Assembly: GCA_964362485.1 (NCBI GenBank)
Contig: CAYIEX010000068.1
Location: 1 to 9,544 of the forward strand
Direction of reading: 5' to 3'
Origin: CAMAVK01 sp964362485
GTDB taxonomy: Archaea > Nanobdellota > Nanobdellia > Woesearchaeales > GW2011-AR9
DNA: 9,544 bases
The notes beneath the pieces are model-generated. The model did not search any database. It was not told the origin of the DNA and was given only the letters and a program-made list of their open reading frames with translations. The translations under genes and the position numbers were made by a program. Positions within the stretch are counted from its first letter, which is position 1. Each line of letters starts with the position of its first letter. Shown piece by piece: positions 1-6,184 of the stretch.

Positions 1-955
1 TTCGATCAACAATGAACTGGAATACCTCAGTTTGATTAGTGTTATTCAAAGTATCATTCGCAACAATCCTAACAGAATGAACACCTTCACCTAAATCCAA
101 AGCACTAAGAGACACATTCCATTGGGAACCGGTCTTACTCGAATTCAGGAGGACATTAGTCAAACCAGATTGATTGCTCACATTGAGTAGAACCGCATTA
201 ACCACACCCAAAGTATGATCGGTAGCTGAGACGTTAAAAGTTAATGTCCCATTGGTAACATTTGTTCCACTAATTGTAAGTGGAGTTGCTTGCGGTGCAA
301 TATTATCACTTAATAGAGTAATATTCCCACTAAAGCCATTGAATCCAACACGATCAGTACAATTTACAGCAGTTCTAAAAGCCCCATTGGACTGTGTTCC
401 TGCCGTAAAATTATAAGTAGTGTTCGTAAATGTAATCGCCCCAGTCGTAACGTTGCTGCCATTAAAAAGCAAGGTACAATTGATCCAATCATGAACATCT
501 GTAAAGTTAAAGCTGACAATTGGAGTTGCCGAAGTAGTATTAAATGAGCCATTCTTCAAAGTAACTACCGGAACGTTATTATCAACAACTACTTGGATAC
601 CAGTATGATTTCGTACTGCAGTTGTATCATTCCAAGTGAGTAGAGTGAGGTTATAGTAACCATTTGGAACAGCAGAAGTATTAAACGTGCCACTTTCAAA
701 AACTTGATCATTGGTAGAATCATTTGTAACCGTTAAGTTGTAGATGAAATCGATACCCGTCTGATTAAAACCAAAGGTTACGTTTAAAATGTTCGTACCA
801 TTCGTTGTCACACTAAAATTGACGTTACCAGTTATATTTTGTCCAGCCGTAGTAGGACTCAATAAACTCACTCTATGATCAACAATCCCTACAGCAACAA
901 CAAGTGCTGCTAGAAGAAAGACCACAATAAAACCAAACAGACGTATTTGTTTCAA
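1..955 (-). CDS. Secreted, sequon-rich Ig-like-repeat surface protein (N-terminal part)
   Basis: The frame is open for 318 codons from a TTG at 955 to the left edge, so the C-terminus is missing. The first residues are a short basic stretch, MKQIR, followed by a hydrophobic segment at about residues 6-24, which is a signal peptide or membrane anchor. The rest is Thr/Asn/Ser/Val-rich beta-type sequence. I count about 31 N-X-S/T sequons. Strand-boundary phrases resembling VDNNVPVVTLKNGS, LSDNIAPQATPL and a final VDR suggest tandem Ig-like domains of roughly 90-100 residues, as in S-layer or adhesin-like proteins of DPANN archaea. No Met codon occurs after the start. TTG is preferred because GGTGAG lies 4 nt upstream (960-965). 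An in-frame GTG at 964 overlaps that site and has no site of its own. The protein probably acts outside the cell; its exact role is unknown. Confidence 0.85.
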   Translation of the reverse strand, partial: MKQIRLFGFIVVFLLAALVVAVGIVDHRVSLLSPTTAGQNITGNVNFSVTTNGTNILNVTFGFNQTGIDFIYNLTVTNDSTNDQVFESGTFNTSAVPNGYYNLTLLTWNDTTAVRNHTGIQVVVDNNVPVVTLKNGSFNTTSATPIVSFNFTDVHDWINCTLLFNGSNVTTGAITFTNTTYNFTAGTQSNGAFRTAVNCTDRVGFNGFSGNITLLSDNIAPQATPLTISGTNVTNGTLTFNVSATDHTLGVVNAVLLNVSNQSGLTNVLLNSSKTGSQWNVSLSALDLGEGVHSVRIVANDTLNNTNQTEVFQFIVDR

Positions 956-959
956 ATCG

Positions 960-965
960 CTCACC
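960..965 (-). promoter_or_regulatory. Ribosome binding site that sets the TTG start at 955
   Basis: GGTGAG reads on the minus strand 4 nt before the TTG. The same GGTGA core precedes the EndoV-like gene at 3736-3740, so it appears to be a genuine site in this genome. It argues for TTG rather than the overlapping in-frame GTG at 964. Confidence 0.6.
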
Positions 966-992
966 TTTTTTTTTAATTAAATATTGTAAATG

Positions 993-1012
993 AAGGTCGT
1001 TTTTATGACCTT
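993..1012. repeat. Perfect 6-bp inverted repeat around a TATA-like core
   Basis: AAGGTC at 993-998 and GACCTT at 1007-1012 are perfect inverted repeats with an 8-nt A/T-rich centre. Read on minus, the centre is ATAAAAAC, a plausible TATA-like element for the surface-protein gene: its centre is about 27 nt upstream of a possible transcript start near 976. The arms could form an operator half-site pair or an RNA hairpin. A second small palindrome, GGAACTAAGTTCC, follows at 1019-1031. The regulatory role is inferred. Confidence 0.35.
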
Positions 1013-1135
1013 TGTTCTGGAACTAAGTTCCTCCTTCTTATAAAGATTTCGGATCCACGGTGTGACTGTTACCAGAGTATTAAGCAAGAAATAGCAAAAT
1101 GGTAAAAAACAGAGACAGAAAAATTGCATTTAACA

Positions 1136-1148
1136 ATAAAAATAAATA
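1136..1148 (+). promoter_or_regulatory. TATA-like box for pgk, implying a leaderless mRNA
   Basis: An A/T-only stretch (ATAAAAATAAATA) is centred near 1143, about 27 nt before the ATG at 1170. No purine-rich ribosome binding site lies just before that ATG. Archaeal transcription starts about 25-27 nt after the TATA centre, so the transcript would begin at or next to the ATG. Confidence 0.5.
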
Positions 1149-1169
1149 GTGTTTCACGCTCTAAGTATT

Positions 1170-2354
1170 ATGAAGTACAAAATTAACCCCGCAGAATTGA
1201 AAGTTATTGACGATTCTATCGCCAACCAAATTATCCTTCTGCGCGCTGATTTGAATATTCCAATGAGAGATGGAAAGATCAAAGAATTATATAAAATAAA
1301 GCAAACACTCCCCACAATCAAATTATTAACGCAAAAAAATACGCTAATCATTATAACCCATCTTGGCGACCCCAAGGGCAAAATAAATCATTTTCTCTCA
1401 ACTCGTCCAATCGCTTTAAATCTTGCAAAATTATTAAAGCAAAAAGTAACTTTTATTCCCACACATGATCCACAGACAATCACAAAAGAGATACAGAAAG
1501 GTAAATCAAAAATCTTCCTACTTGAGAACCTCCGCTTTGACAAACGCGAGGAAAATAACGACGCCTCGTTCGCTCAAGAGCTAGCTTCAACTGCGACATT
1601 ATATGTAAATGATGCATTCGCTGCCTGCCATCGTCCTCATGCCTCAATAGTAGGCCTTCCGCAAATGCTTCCACACCGAGCCGGCCTTCTCCTCACCCAG
1701 GAAATAGCAAATCTCAATTTTGCACTAAATCCAAAAAAACCATCTATCTGGATCATGGGAGGAGCAAAACTAAGCAAAGTAGAGCTTCTTGAACAAGCTT
1801 TACAGAAAGCAGATCTTGTTTTAATCGGTGGAGCTCTTGCCTGCGTTTTTTGTAAAGCACAAGGATTTAACATGGGACGTTCAAAAATTGATCCCAACTC
1901 AATTACTATCGCCAAAAAAATCCTTCAATGTAAAGAAAGTAAAAAAATCATCCTTCCAGTAGATTTCAACACTGCTGTAACAATTAGAAAAGACGCACCC
2001 TCTAAAATTAAATTAACAACTCAAATTCAAGAGGATGATATTGCTCTTGATATTGGCCCAAAAACAATCGCTCTTTTTCAAGAAAAGTTAGAAAATGCCA
2101 AAACAATCGTGTGGAATGGGCCGCTTGGATACTTTGAGCTTCCCGTTTTTGGACAAGGAACAAAAAAAATAGCAACCTTTCTTGGAAAACTTGGTGCAAT
2201 AACCATTATTGGTGGTGGCGAGACAGCACAAGCAATACGACTTTATCACCAGGAGAAGAAAATAACCCATCTTTCAACGGGAGGTGGCGCTTCCCTTGAA
2301 TATTTAAGCGGAAAAACATTACCGGGACTCACGGCACTTGAGAAGAGATATTAA
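1170..2354 (+). CDS. pgk: Phosphoglycerate kinase
   Basis: Cytosolic glycolytic enzyme that transfers a phosphate between 1,3-bisphosphoglycerate and ADP (reversible). The 394-residue length is normal for the bacterial-type family. N-domain motifs are RADLN (25-29), THLGDPKG (63-70), LENLRF (118-123) and NDAFAACHRPHAS (147-159). C-domain nucleotide-site motifs are MGGAKLSK (196-203), IGGALACVF (219-227), WNGPLGYFE (315-323), GGGE (348-351) and STGGGASLEYLSG (369-381). The final LPGLTAL resembles bacterial more than typical archaeal PGKs. The Arg usual in the HLGRP motif is Asp67, which removes one charge of the basic substrate patch; the other basic residues (R25, R122, H154, R155) are present. 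A GTG at 1149 is in frame, but the family N-terminus and the TATA spacing favour ATG 1170. The gene is alone on its strand and its 3' end overlaps the convergent neighbour. Confidence 0.96.
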   Translation: MKYKINPAELKVIDDSIANQIILLRADLNIPMRDGKIKELYKIKQTLPTIKLLTQKNTLIIITHLGDPKGKINHFLSTRPIALNLAKLLKQKVTFIPTHDPQTITKEIQKGKSKIFLLENLRFDKREENNDASFAQELASTATLYVNDAFAACHRPHASIVGLPQMLPHRAGLLLTQEIANLNFALNPKKPSIWIMGGAKLSKVELLEQALQKADLVLIGGALACVFCKAQGFNMGRSKIDPNSITIAKKILQCKESKKIILPVDFNTAVTIRKDAPSKIKLTTQIQEDDIALDIGPKTIALFQEKLENAKTIVWNGPLGYFELPVFGQGTKKIATFLGKLGAITIIGGGETAQAIRLYHQEKKITHLSTGGGASLEYLSGKTLPGLTALEKRY

Positions 2355-3531
2355 TATCAACATCAAGACCCATTTTTGCAATGTTGACAAAAAGAGCAAT
2401 CTCACGTTGCATCATTTCTTTGTAATTAAGTTCCGCCGCCTGAGCTCGTTCTAACTCATTTTTTTCACGTTCAACTTGCTCAGCAAAATGATTAAAACGG
2501 TATCGTACATCCTCTAATTTTGTAGTAAACGCAGTATTAACTGTAACTTCAGAAAGCGCATCCATCTGACGGTTAAATGAAATAAGAGCATGCTGCAACT
2601 CAGCAAGATCAATGCGTCTCAATTCAAGTAAAAAATAATCTAATTCATGTTGGCTTCCAGGAATTTTTCCTGTGCTAATCGCCGCACGTAGATGTTCTAC
2701 AATGTGTACAATTTGCAATCCTTCATCCCTATAGAATGTAACAAGAGGATCATGAAGATACAATTGTACCAATTCAGCTTTTTCAGGTTGATCAACGAGT
2801 TCTAAGTAATGAAGTAGTAATGGTCGCATTGTAAAGAAATACTCAATAATCAAATTTTCCAACTCTTCTTTTCGAGCCACAAAGTCATCCTTTTCACGAC
2901 TTTGAGCATGAGTGCTTGAGAACAAAGGATCATTCTCTAGTTGTTCAAGCTCTTTACGCCGCTCAGTATAATGTTCTTGGGCTAGACGCAACCGTTGTTC
3001 TCGTGAGGTAATGATCTTATGTTGCTCTTTGATTTGTAATTGAAAGTCATCCATCCTCTCTTTACGTTGATGAAGAGCGAGAACCGCAACTAAACCTATC
3101 TTATTCAGGAAAACATCGTATTTCTCAATAGCCTCAGCAATATGAAGAATCTTAGCTCGCAAAGTAGTATCTCCACTTTCTTCCAATTGCTCGGAAAAAA
3201 CAAGAAGGTCTTGAAATGTGTTTTTAATCGAACGATGAAGAATAATAACCTCCTTCCAATCTGCAGAAGTAGAGTTATGAGGGACATGAGTAAAGACAGC
3301 ATAAAGTTCAACACTCAAAATAGAGCTCGAGAGAATCAACCGACCAAGTTCATCAAGTTGGTTGAAAAAAGAAGTGAAATACTCTTGGCTGTTCTCGTCA
3401 AAAGAGTGCTGGGTAAGAATTACCTCTGATTTTTGTGAGAGCCAAGAATCTATCTCATTATAGGCAAGAGTAGACGAACTAACCTGTCTCTGTGACCGAA
3501 ATAAACCCCAAATTAGCTCTTTTATACCCAT
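2329..3531 (-). CDS. Coiled-coil cytosolic protein of unknown function
   Basis: 400 residues, not recognised as any named family. The sequence is almost entirely helical and rich in Glu, Arg, Leu and Gln. Heptad-like charged segments at about 155-232 and 318-378 suggest coiled coils, with a more hydrophobic helical stretch around 226-247 between them. There is no signal peptide or convincing membrane segment, so a soluble or peripheral structural or scaffold role is possible but unproven. The stop overlaps pgk by 26 bp on the other strand. The start sits in a 14-bp tandem duplication: the ATG at 3531 opens this frame, while the duplicated ATG at 3545 opens only a seven-codon frame ending at TAA (3522-3524). 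No clear ribosome binding site is present. Confidence 0.8.
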   Translation of the reverse strand: MGIKELIWGLFRSQRQVSSSTLAYNEIDSWLSQKSEVILTQHSFDENSQEYFTSFFNQLDELGRLILSSSILSVELYAVFTHVPHNSTSADWKEVIILHRSIKNTFQDLLVFSEQLEESGDTTLRAKILHIAEAIEKYDVFLNKIGLVAVLALHQRKERMDDFQLQIKEQHKIITSREQRLRLAQEHYTERRKELEQLENDPLFSSTHAQSREKDDFVARKEELENLIIEYFFTMRPLLLHYLELVDQPEKAELVQLYLHDPLVTFYRDEGLQIVHIVEHLRAAISTGKIPGSQHELDYFLLELRRIDLAELQHALISFNRQMDALSEVTVNTAFTTKLEDVRYRFNHFAEQVEREKNELERAQAAELNYKEMMQREIALFVNIAKMGLDVDINISSQVP

Positions 3532-3546
3532 TCTTTAATACCCATT
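3519..3546. repeat. 14-bp tandem duplication across the start codon
   Basis: The plus-strand copies at 3519-3532 (CTTTTATACCCATT) and 3533-3546 (CTTTAATACCCATT) are directly adjacent and differ at one base. Each copy contains an ATG read on minus (3531 and 3545). Because 14 is not a multiple of three, the upstream ATG reads MGIKEWV and stops at 3522-3524, while the downstream ATG opens the 400-residue protein. Confidence 0.85.
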
Positions 3547-3569
3547 GTAATTTTGGATAATTAAGCGTA

Positions 3570-3577
3570 TTTAATGA
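3570..3577 (-). promoter_or_regulatory. TATA-like box upstream of the coiled-coil gene
   Basis: The minus strand reads ATTAAATA at about 3577-3570. Initiation 25-27 nt downstream would fall at about 3546-3548, at the duplicated upstream ATG. A second A/T-rich stretch (TTAATTAT, about 3558-3565) could instead place the start near the true ATG at 3531. Which is used cannot be told from sequence. Confidence 0.3.
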
Positions 3578-3601
3578 TTTCGAGATCAGACTACCAATAA
3601 G

Positions 3602-3682
3602 AAATATCACACCCTCACAATCCCCTCTCACCATCCACCCCCACAACCACATCCATTCAATCAAAACAATCACTTCCCCACA
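3602..3682. other. 81-nt G-free, C-rich intergenic stretch (G-rich on minus)
   Basis: No G occurs on the plus strand over these 81 bases. Runs of C lie at 3612-3614, 3622-3625, 3638-3642 and 3676-3679. The minus strand therefore carries G-runs of 3, 4, 5 and 4 with one long spacer, plus several GG pairs around 3631-3652 compatible with a two-tier quadruplex. It lies between two divergent promoters and has no believable coding content. Confidence 0.8.
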
Positions 3683-3702
3683 GTAGTTAATCTTGCACAA
3701 CG

Positions 3703-3740
3703 TTTAAAAAGAAAATGAAATTTAAACAATAAAAAGGTGA
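3703..3740 (+). promoter_or_regulatory. Promoter and ribosome binding site of the EndoV-like/protease operon
   Basis: TTTAAAAAG (3703-3711) is a TATA-like box, and initiation about 26 nt on would fall near 3732. GGTGA at 3736-3740 lies 3 nt before the ATG at 3744, giving a leader of only about 12 nt. Confidence 0.5.
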
Positions 3741-3743
3741 CGA

Positions 3744-4361
3744 ATGAATAATTTCGAACTAAAAAAAGAACAGGAACGGCTTGCGCGTAGGATCTCGCTC
3801 CTAGCTCCACCCCTCTCTATTTCCACAATTGGAGCAGCCGAGTGTATAGCACAAGGAAAGGACATTATCGCAAGTGTAGTTGTTTGCAAATATCCCAGCC
3901 TTGAAATTATTGAGAAATCAACCTACCATCTATCCGATGCCTATACCTATCACCCTGAATTTGTAGGTTATCGTGAGATGCCCGCTCTGATTGAAGCATT
4001 CAATAAACTCGAAGAAGACCCCGACGTAGTTATTGTGAAAGGAACAGGCCTTAACCACCCCCGTCATTGTGGAGTGGGCGTGTACGTCGGTCTCGCCCTC
4101 AATAAACCAACCTTTGCCATTAGTGACAAAAACATCTTTGGTGAAATTAACGAAGAAGAAATTATACACCAGAAAGAAAAAGTAGGATTCGTGTATCAAA
4201 CGCGTGAACATTCTCATCCCTTATTTGTGAGTCCCGCACATCTCATAGATGAAACAAGCATCCGCGCCATACTGCCCACATTACTTCGCTTTCCCCATAA
4301 AATGCCTGAACCTCTGCATTTGGCCCATAAATTCGCAAAGAAAAAAGTGAAAGAGAGGTAG
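3744..4361 (+). CDS. nfi: Endonuclease V homologue with lost catalytic aspartates
   Basis: EndoV normally cuts DNA or RNA one base 3' of deoxyinosine or inosine. Over 205 residues the family landmarks are clear: KYPSLEI (49-55), Tyr69 and YREMPAL (76-82; wedge Tyr and catalytic Glu78), GTGLNHPR (100-107, His105), SPAHLID, and PEPLHLAH near the C-terminus. Compared from memory with the Thermotoga and E. coli enzymes, two metal-binding aspartates are replaced. The Asp of the GVD/GAD motif is Ala32 (Glu33 follows it), and the Asp of the DGxG motif is Lys99. The Lys of the VAK motif is also shifted (Asp128-Lys129). The fold and nucleic-acid-binding surface look intact, so this may be a non-cutting inosine or nucleic-acid binder rather than a repair nuclease. 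It is first in a two-gene operon with a putative metalloprotease one base downstream. No frameshift or decay is visible. Confidence 0.88.
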   Translation: MNNFELKKEQERLARRISLLAPPLSISTIGAAECIAQGKDIIASVVVCKYPSLEIIEKSTYHLSDAYTYHPEFVGYREMPALIEAFNKLEEDPDVVIVKGTGLNHPRHCGVGVYVGLALNKPTFAISDKNIFGEINEEEIIHQKEKVGFVYQTREHSHPLFVSPAHLIDETSIRAILPTLLRFPHKMPEPLHLAHKFAKKKVKER

Positions 4362-4362
4362 A

Positions 4363-5172
4363 ATGAAGCCTAACCTTAAAGAGATCCATAGACGCATTTA
4401 TCCTCAAATCTCCAATCTTTTTGGGACAGAGCATACTGCTTACACCCCCCCATTATATGTCCAGGAGTTACATCCTAATCTCCAGCGGAGCATCCCTCCT
4501 GGGATTGGCACCACAAATCTCATCAAATGGATCCCAACGGCCATTTATCCACAGGAGATTATCCCAATGCCGCCGATGGTTAACCCTAGAAGTAAGTTTC
4601 AAATCTGGCTTTCAGGAATTAGCAAATATTTTTCACCACAGGGAGAAGCAGAATATCTTGTTGCGCATGAAACGACGCATGTAATCCAATGCGCGTTCCT
4701 ACAAGATCAATTCCCCGATGCAAGCGAAGAATACTTTTATCACGCTCTTAATAGCATTGAAAGCGAGGGTCTTGCAGAAGTCATAGCTACGCTTCATTGT
4801 ATAAACCAAGAAGAAGAATCCATCAGAAAATGTGGTCTAGCGCACATAGCGTTTCATGAAAGATGTTATTGGGTTAAAAGTATTAAGCTTCCGTGGAGCC
4901 CATTAGATATTGAGAGGAGTCTTAATTTAACAGGCGCTGACGTAGAGTTTCTTAATTTTTTGCGTAAATACCACTCTTCACAGGACTACAATTACCCCGA
5001 TGTAGACCAAGAGGATGTAGAACTAATTGAGGAGCACCGTATCTATTGCCAAGGGTTCGGATCCGTAATTAAAAGATTATCCGCAAGTCCACCGACAACA
5101 CTCCCTACGCTTGTACGTGAACATCATGACGTCCGCTGGAGAAATGAACTACAAGAAAGAATTTACTTGTAG
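4363..5172 (+). CDS. Putative HExxH zinc metalloprotease
   Basis: 269 residues, family not identified. The sequence around residues 98-108 (YLVAHETTHVI) has the HExxH zinc signature (His102, Glu103, His106). It is followed 28 residues later by ESEGLAEVIA (133-142), where Glu135 or Glu139 could be the third ligand, as in gluzincins such as the thermolysin-like and EGLAE-type families. There is no signal peptide or membrane segment, so it is probably cytosolic. The N-terminal 90 residues and the acidic C-terminal third (about 208-225) show no motif I know. The start follows the EndoV-like stop by one base and has an AGAGGT site just upstream, so the two are almost certainly co-transcribed and translationally coupled. 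Peptidase activity is inferred from the motif only; the substrate is unknown. Confidence 0.72.
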   Translation: MKPNLKEIHRRIYPQISNLFGTEHTAYTPPLYVQELHPNLQRSIPPGIGTTNLIKWIPTAIYPQEIIPMPPMVNPRSKFQIWLSGISKYFSPQGEAEYLVAHETTHVIQCAFLQDQFPDASEEYFYHALNSIESEGLAEVIATLHCINQEEESIRKCGLAHIAFHERCYWVKSIKLPWSPLDIERSLNLTGADVEFLNFLRKYHSSQDYNYPDVDQEDVELIEEHRIYCQGFGSVIKRLSASPPTTLPTLVREHHDVRWRNELQERIYL

Positions 5173-5288
5173 GGTCAGCTTAAAAAATTAATTTTGTGAA
5201 TTCCCCTTGTAGTCATTGTAGACTTTATTAGTGAAAAAGTGATATTAAGTTCAGATTAAAACATATGTTCAATTGTAGCGAATGAGAA

Positions 5289-6008
5289 TTAAGATTGATC
5301 ATCAACCTCTTTCAATAAAATCAGCAACTGTCGATAATTTGCAGTAAATTCATTTGCCCATGTTAATGTAAGCGACGAAACAACAAAGAGAACTGTCCCA
5401 ACAACCGGCACCATAAATAATGAAGTGGAGACAATTAATTGGGCCTTCTCTTTTCGTAATTCACGTTGCAGGATTACTTGAAGTTTTTGTAGTGTCTTAT
5501 GGCTGCTGGCGAACAAGGCAATGATCTCCTGCGCAATACGTACCTCTTTTTTAATGTAAACTCTAAATATTTTTTCAAGGAGGTTACGGCTTAAATTTAA
5601 TGAAAAAATTCGGCCAAAAACACCATGCTTTCTCCCTAACTTGCCTAAAATTGACCCCTCCTTCTTGCGTAGTGACACGATTGTTTTGAATTTCTTTTCA
5701 ACAAGCTGATAACGAGTAAAAAGATCTTGAAATTCACGGGAGCGATGTCCTTCTTCCTGCAACAAGAGCACATACGCCAAAATCTGCTCATAACTAATGA
5801 TCAGCTCGTGAGCCGTCTGAAGTGATTCATCATTAAGTAATATAAAATCATGATATAACACCACGTCACGGTCAAAATGATGGGTCTGGATAAACTGTTC
5901 CAAACAGTGTAATCGATCTTTATCTTGGTTAAGTAGTTTTCGAGAAGCCGAGGCGAACGAACGTTGACAAATTTCAAGCTGTGTTTTCGCCAATTCAGGA
6001 TTTAACAT
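5289..6008 (-). CDS. Helical protein with one C-terminal membrane segment, unknown function
   Basis: 239 residues from the ATG at 6008; an in-frame TTG at 6014 is the alternative start. I do not recognise the family. Residues 1-190 are helical and charged, with a basic stretch around 105-155. A hydrophobic run at about 191-216, with an internal VPVVGTV turn, is the only membrane candidate, leaving a short C-terminal tail. It resembles a tail-proximal anchored scaffold but carries no catalytic motif. ATG 6008 is preferred because the TATA-like box at 6024-6036 lies about 25 nt upstream, fitting a leaderless transcript. It is downstream of and co-oriented with tRNA-Thr, whose T-rich trailer overlaps this promoter. 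Confidence 0.72.
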   Translation of the reverse strand: MLNPELAKTQLEICQRSFASASRKLLNQDKDRLHCLEQFIQTHHFDRDVVLYHDFILLNDESLQTAHELIISYEQILAYVLLLQEEGHRSREFQDLFTRYQLVEKKFKTIVSLRKKEGSILGKLGRKHGVFGRIFSLNLSRNLLEKIFRVYIKKEVRIAQEIIALFASSHKTLQKLQVILQRELRKEKAQLIVSTSLFMVPVVGTVLFVVSSLTLTWANEFTANYRQLLILLKEVDDQS

Positions 6009-6023
6009 AGTCAAAGAATTTCT

Positions 6024-6036
6024 ACCATAAATAAAA
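6024..6036 (-). promoter_or_regulatory. TATA-like box that doubles as the tRNA-Thr T-rich trailer
   Basis: On minus, the tRNA-Thr 3' end is followed by TTTT and then CTTTTTATTTA. The T-runs suit archaeal termination, and the TTTTTATTTA element is centred about 25 nt before the ATG at 6008. Both roles are inferred from composition and spacing. Confidence 0.4.
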
Positions 6037-6065
6037 AGATTTGGGAAAATAAGCCCCAGGTGAGA

Positions 6066-6078
6066 CTTTCAGTATTCT
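6066..6078 (-). other. Probable 13-nt T-loop intron of tRNA-Thr (59/60)
   Basis: Within the 20-nt T-loop, TTCA (6084-6081) pairs with TGAA (6071-6068) as a 4-bp helix. It is flanked by the T-stem, a 3-nt bulge AGT (6067-6065) and a 9-nt loop, which is a relaxed bulge-helix-loop form of the archaeal splicing motif. Cutting after the second base on each side removes 13 nt and leaves the canonical loop TTCAAAT. T-loop introns at this position are, to my recollection, known in some Thermoproteales. Confidence 0.7.
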
Positions 6079-6100
6079 TTTGAACTCACGACCTCCTGAT

Positions 6101-6148
6101 AACTTGATGTGCTTTTGGAAAATTAAAACACATCAGCCAAAATGGCTT
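6101..6148 (-). other. 48-nt anticodon-loop intron of tRNA-Thr (37/38)
   Basis: The BHB elements are visible: anticodon stem CCTGA/TCAGG, 3-nt bulge TTA at the 3' site, 4-bp central helix CTTG/CAAG (6154-6151 with 6106-6103), and 3-nt bulge TAA at the 5' site. Cutting after the second base of each bulge leaves the loop CTTGTAA. The intron body has a small AGCC/GGCT hairpin and a longer GATGTG/CACATC stem. The EndA splicing endonuclease should process it. Confidence 0.88.
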
Positions 6149-6184
6149 TACAAGTCAGGTGCACTACCGCTGTGCTACTGGGGC

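Larger units (their letters stand above)
6052..6184 (-). tRNA. trnT: tRNA-Thr(UGU) with two introns
   Basis: Read on minus, the acceptor stem is GCCCCAG (6184-6178) with CTGGGGC (6059-6053), seven perfect pairs. The discriminator is T (6052), usual for archaeal tRNA-Thr, and no CCA is encoded. The D-arm is GCAC/GTGC with a GG-containing loop. The anticodon stem is CCTGA (6159-6155) with TCAGG (6099-6095). The anticodon loop CTTGTA+A gives UGU at 6152-6150. A 48-nt intron interrupts the canonical 37/38 site. The T-stem GTGAG/CTCAC (6089-6085, 6064-6060) closes a 20-nt loop instead of 7; removing 13 nt restores TTCAAAT. Without the T-loop insertion the tRNA is entirely regular. A TATA-like box lies about 28 nt upstream. 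Confidence 0.93.

Noticed and set aside
364..552. Minus-strand frame inside the surface-protein region
   Set aside because: It overlaps the much longer open frame from TTG 955, which carries a signal peptide and repeat pattern; the short frame is a shadow.
1149..1169. GTG start at 1149 for pgk
   Set aside because: The extra seven residues match nothing in the family, and TATA spacing places the transcript start close to the ATG at 1170.
3479..3700. 73-residue minus-strand frame rich in Trp and Gly
   Set aside because: It arises from the C-free minus strand of the G-free tract and runs antisense-free into the coiled-coil gene start in another frame; the composition is not protein-like and no ribosome binding site or family match is visible.
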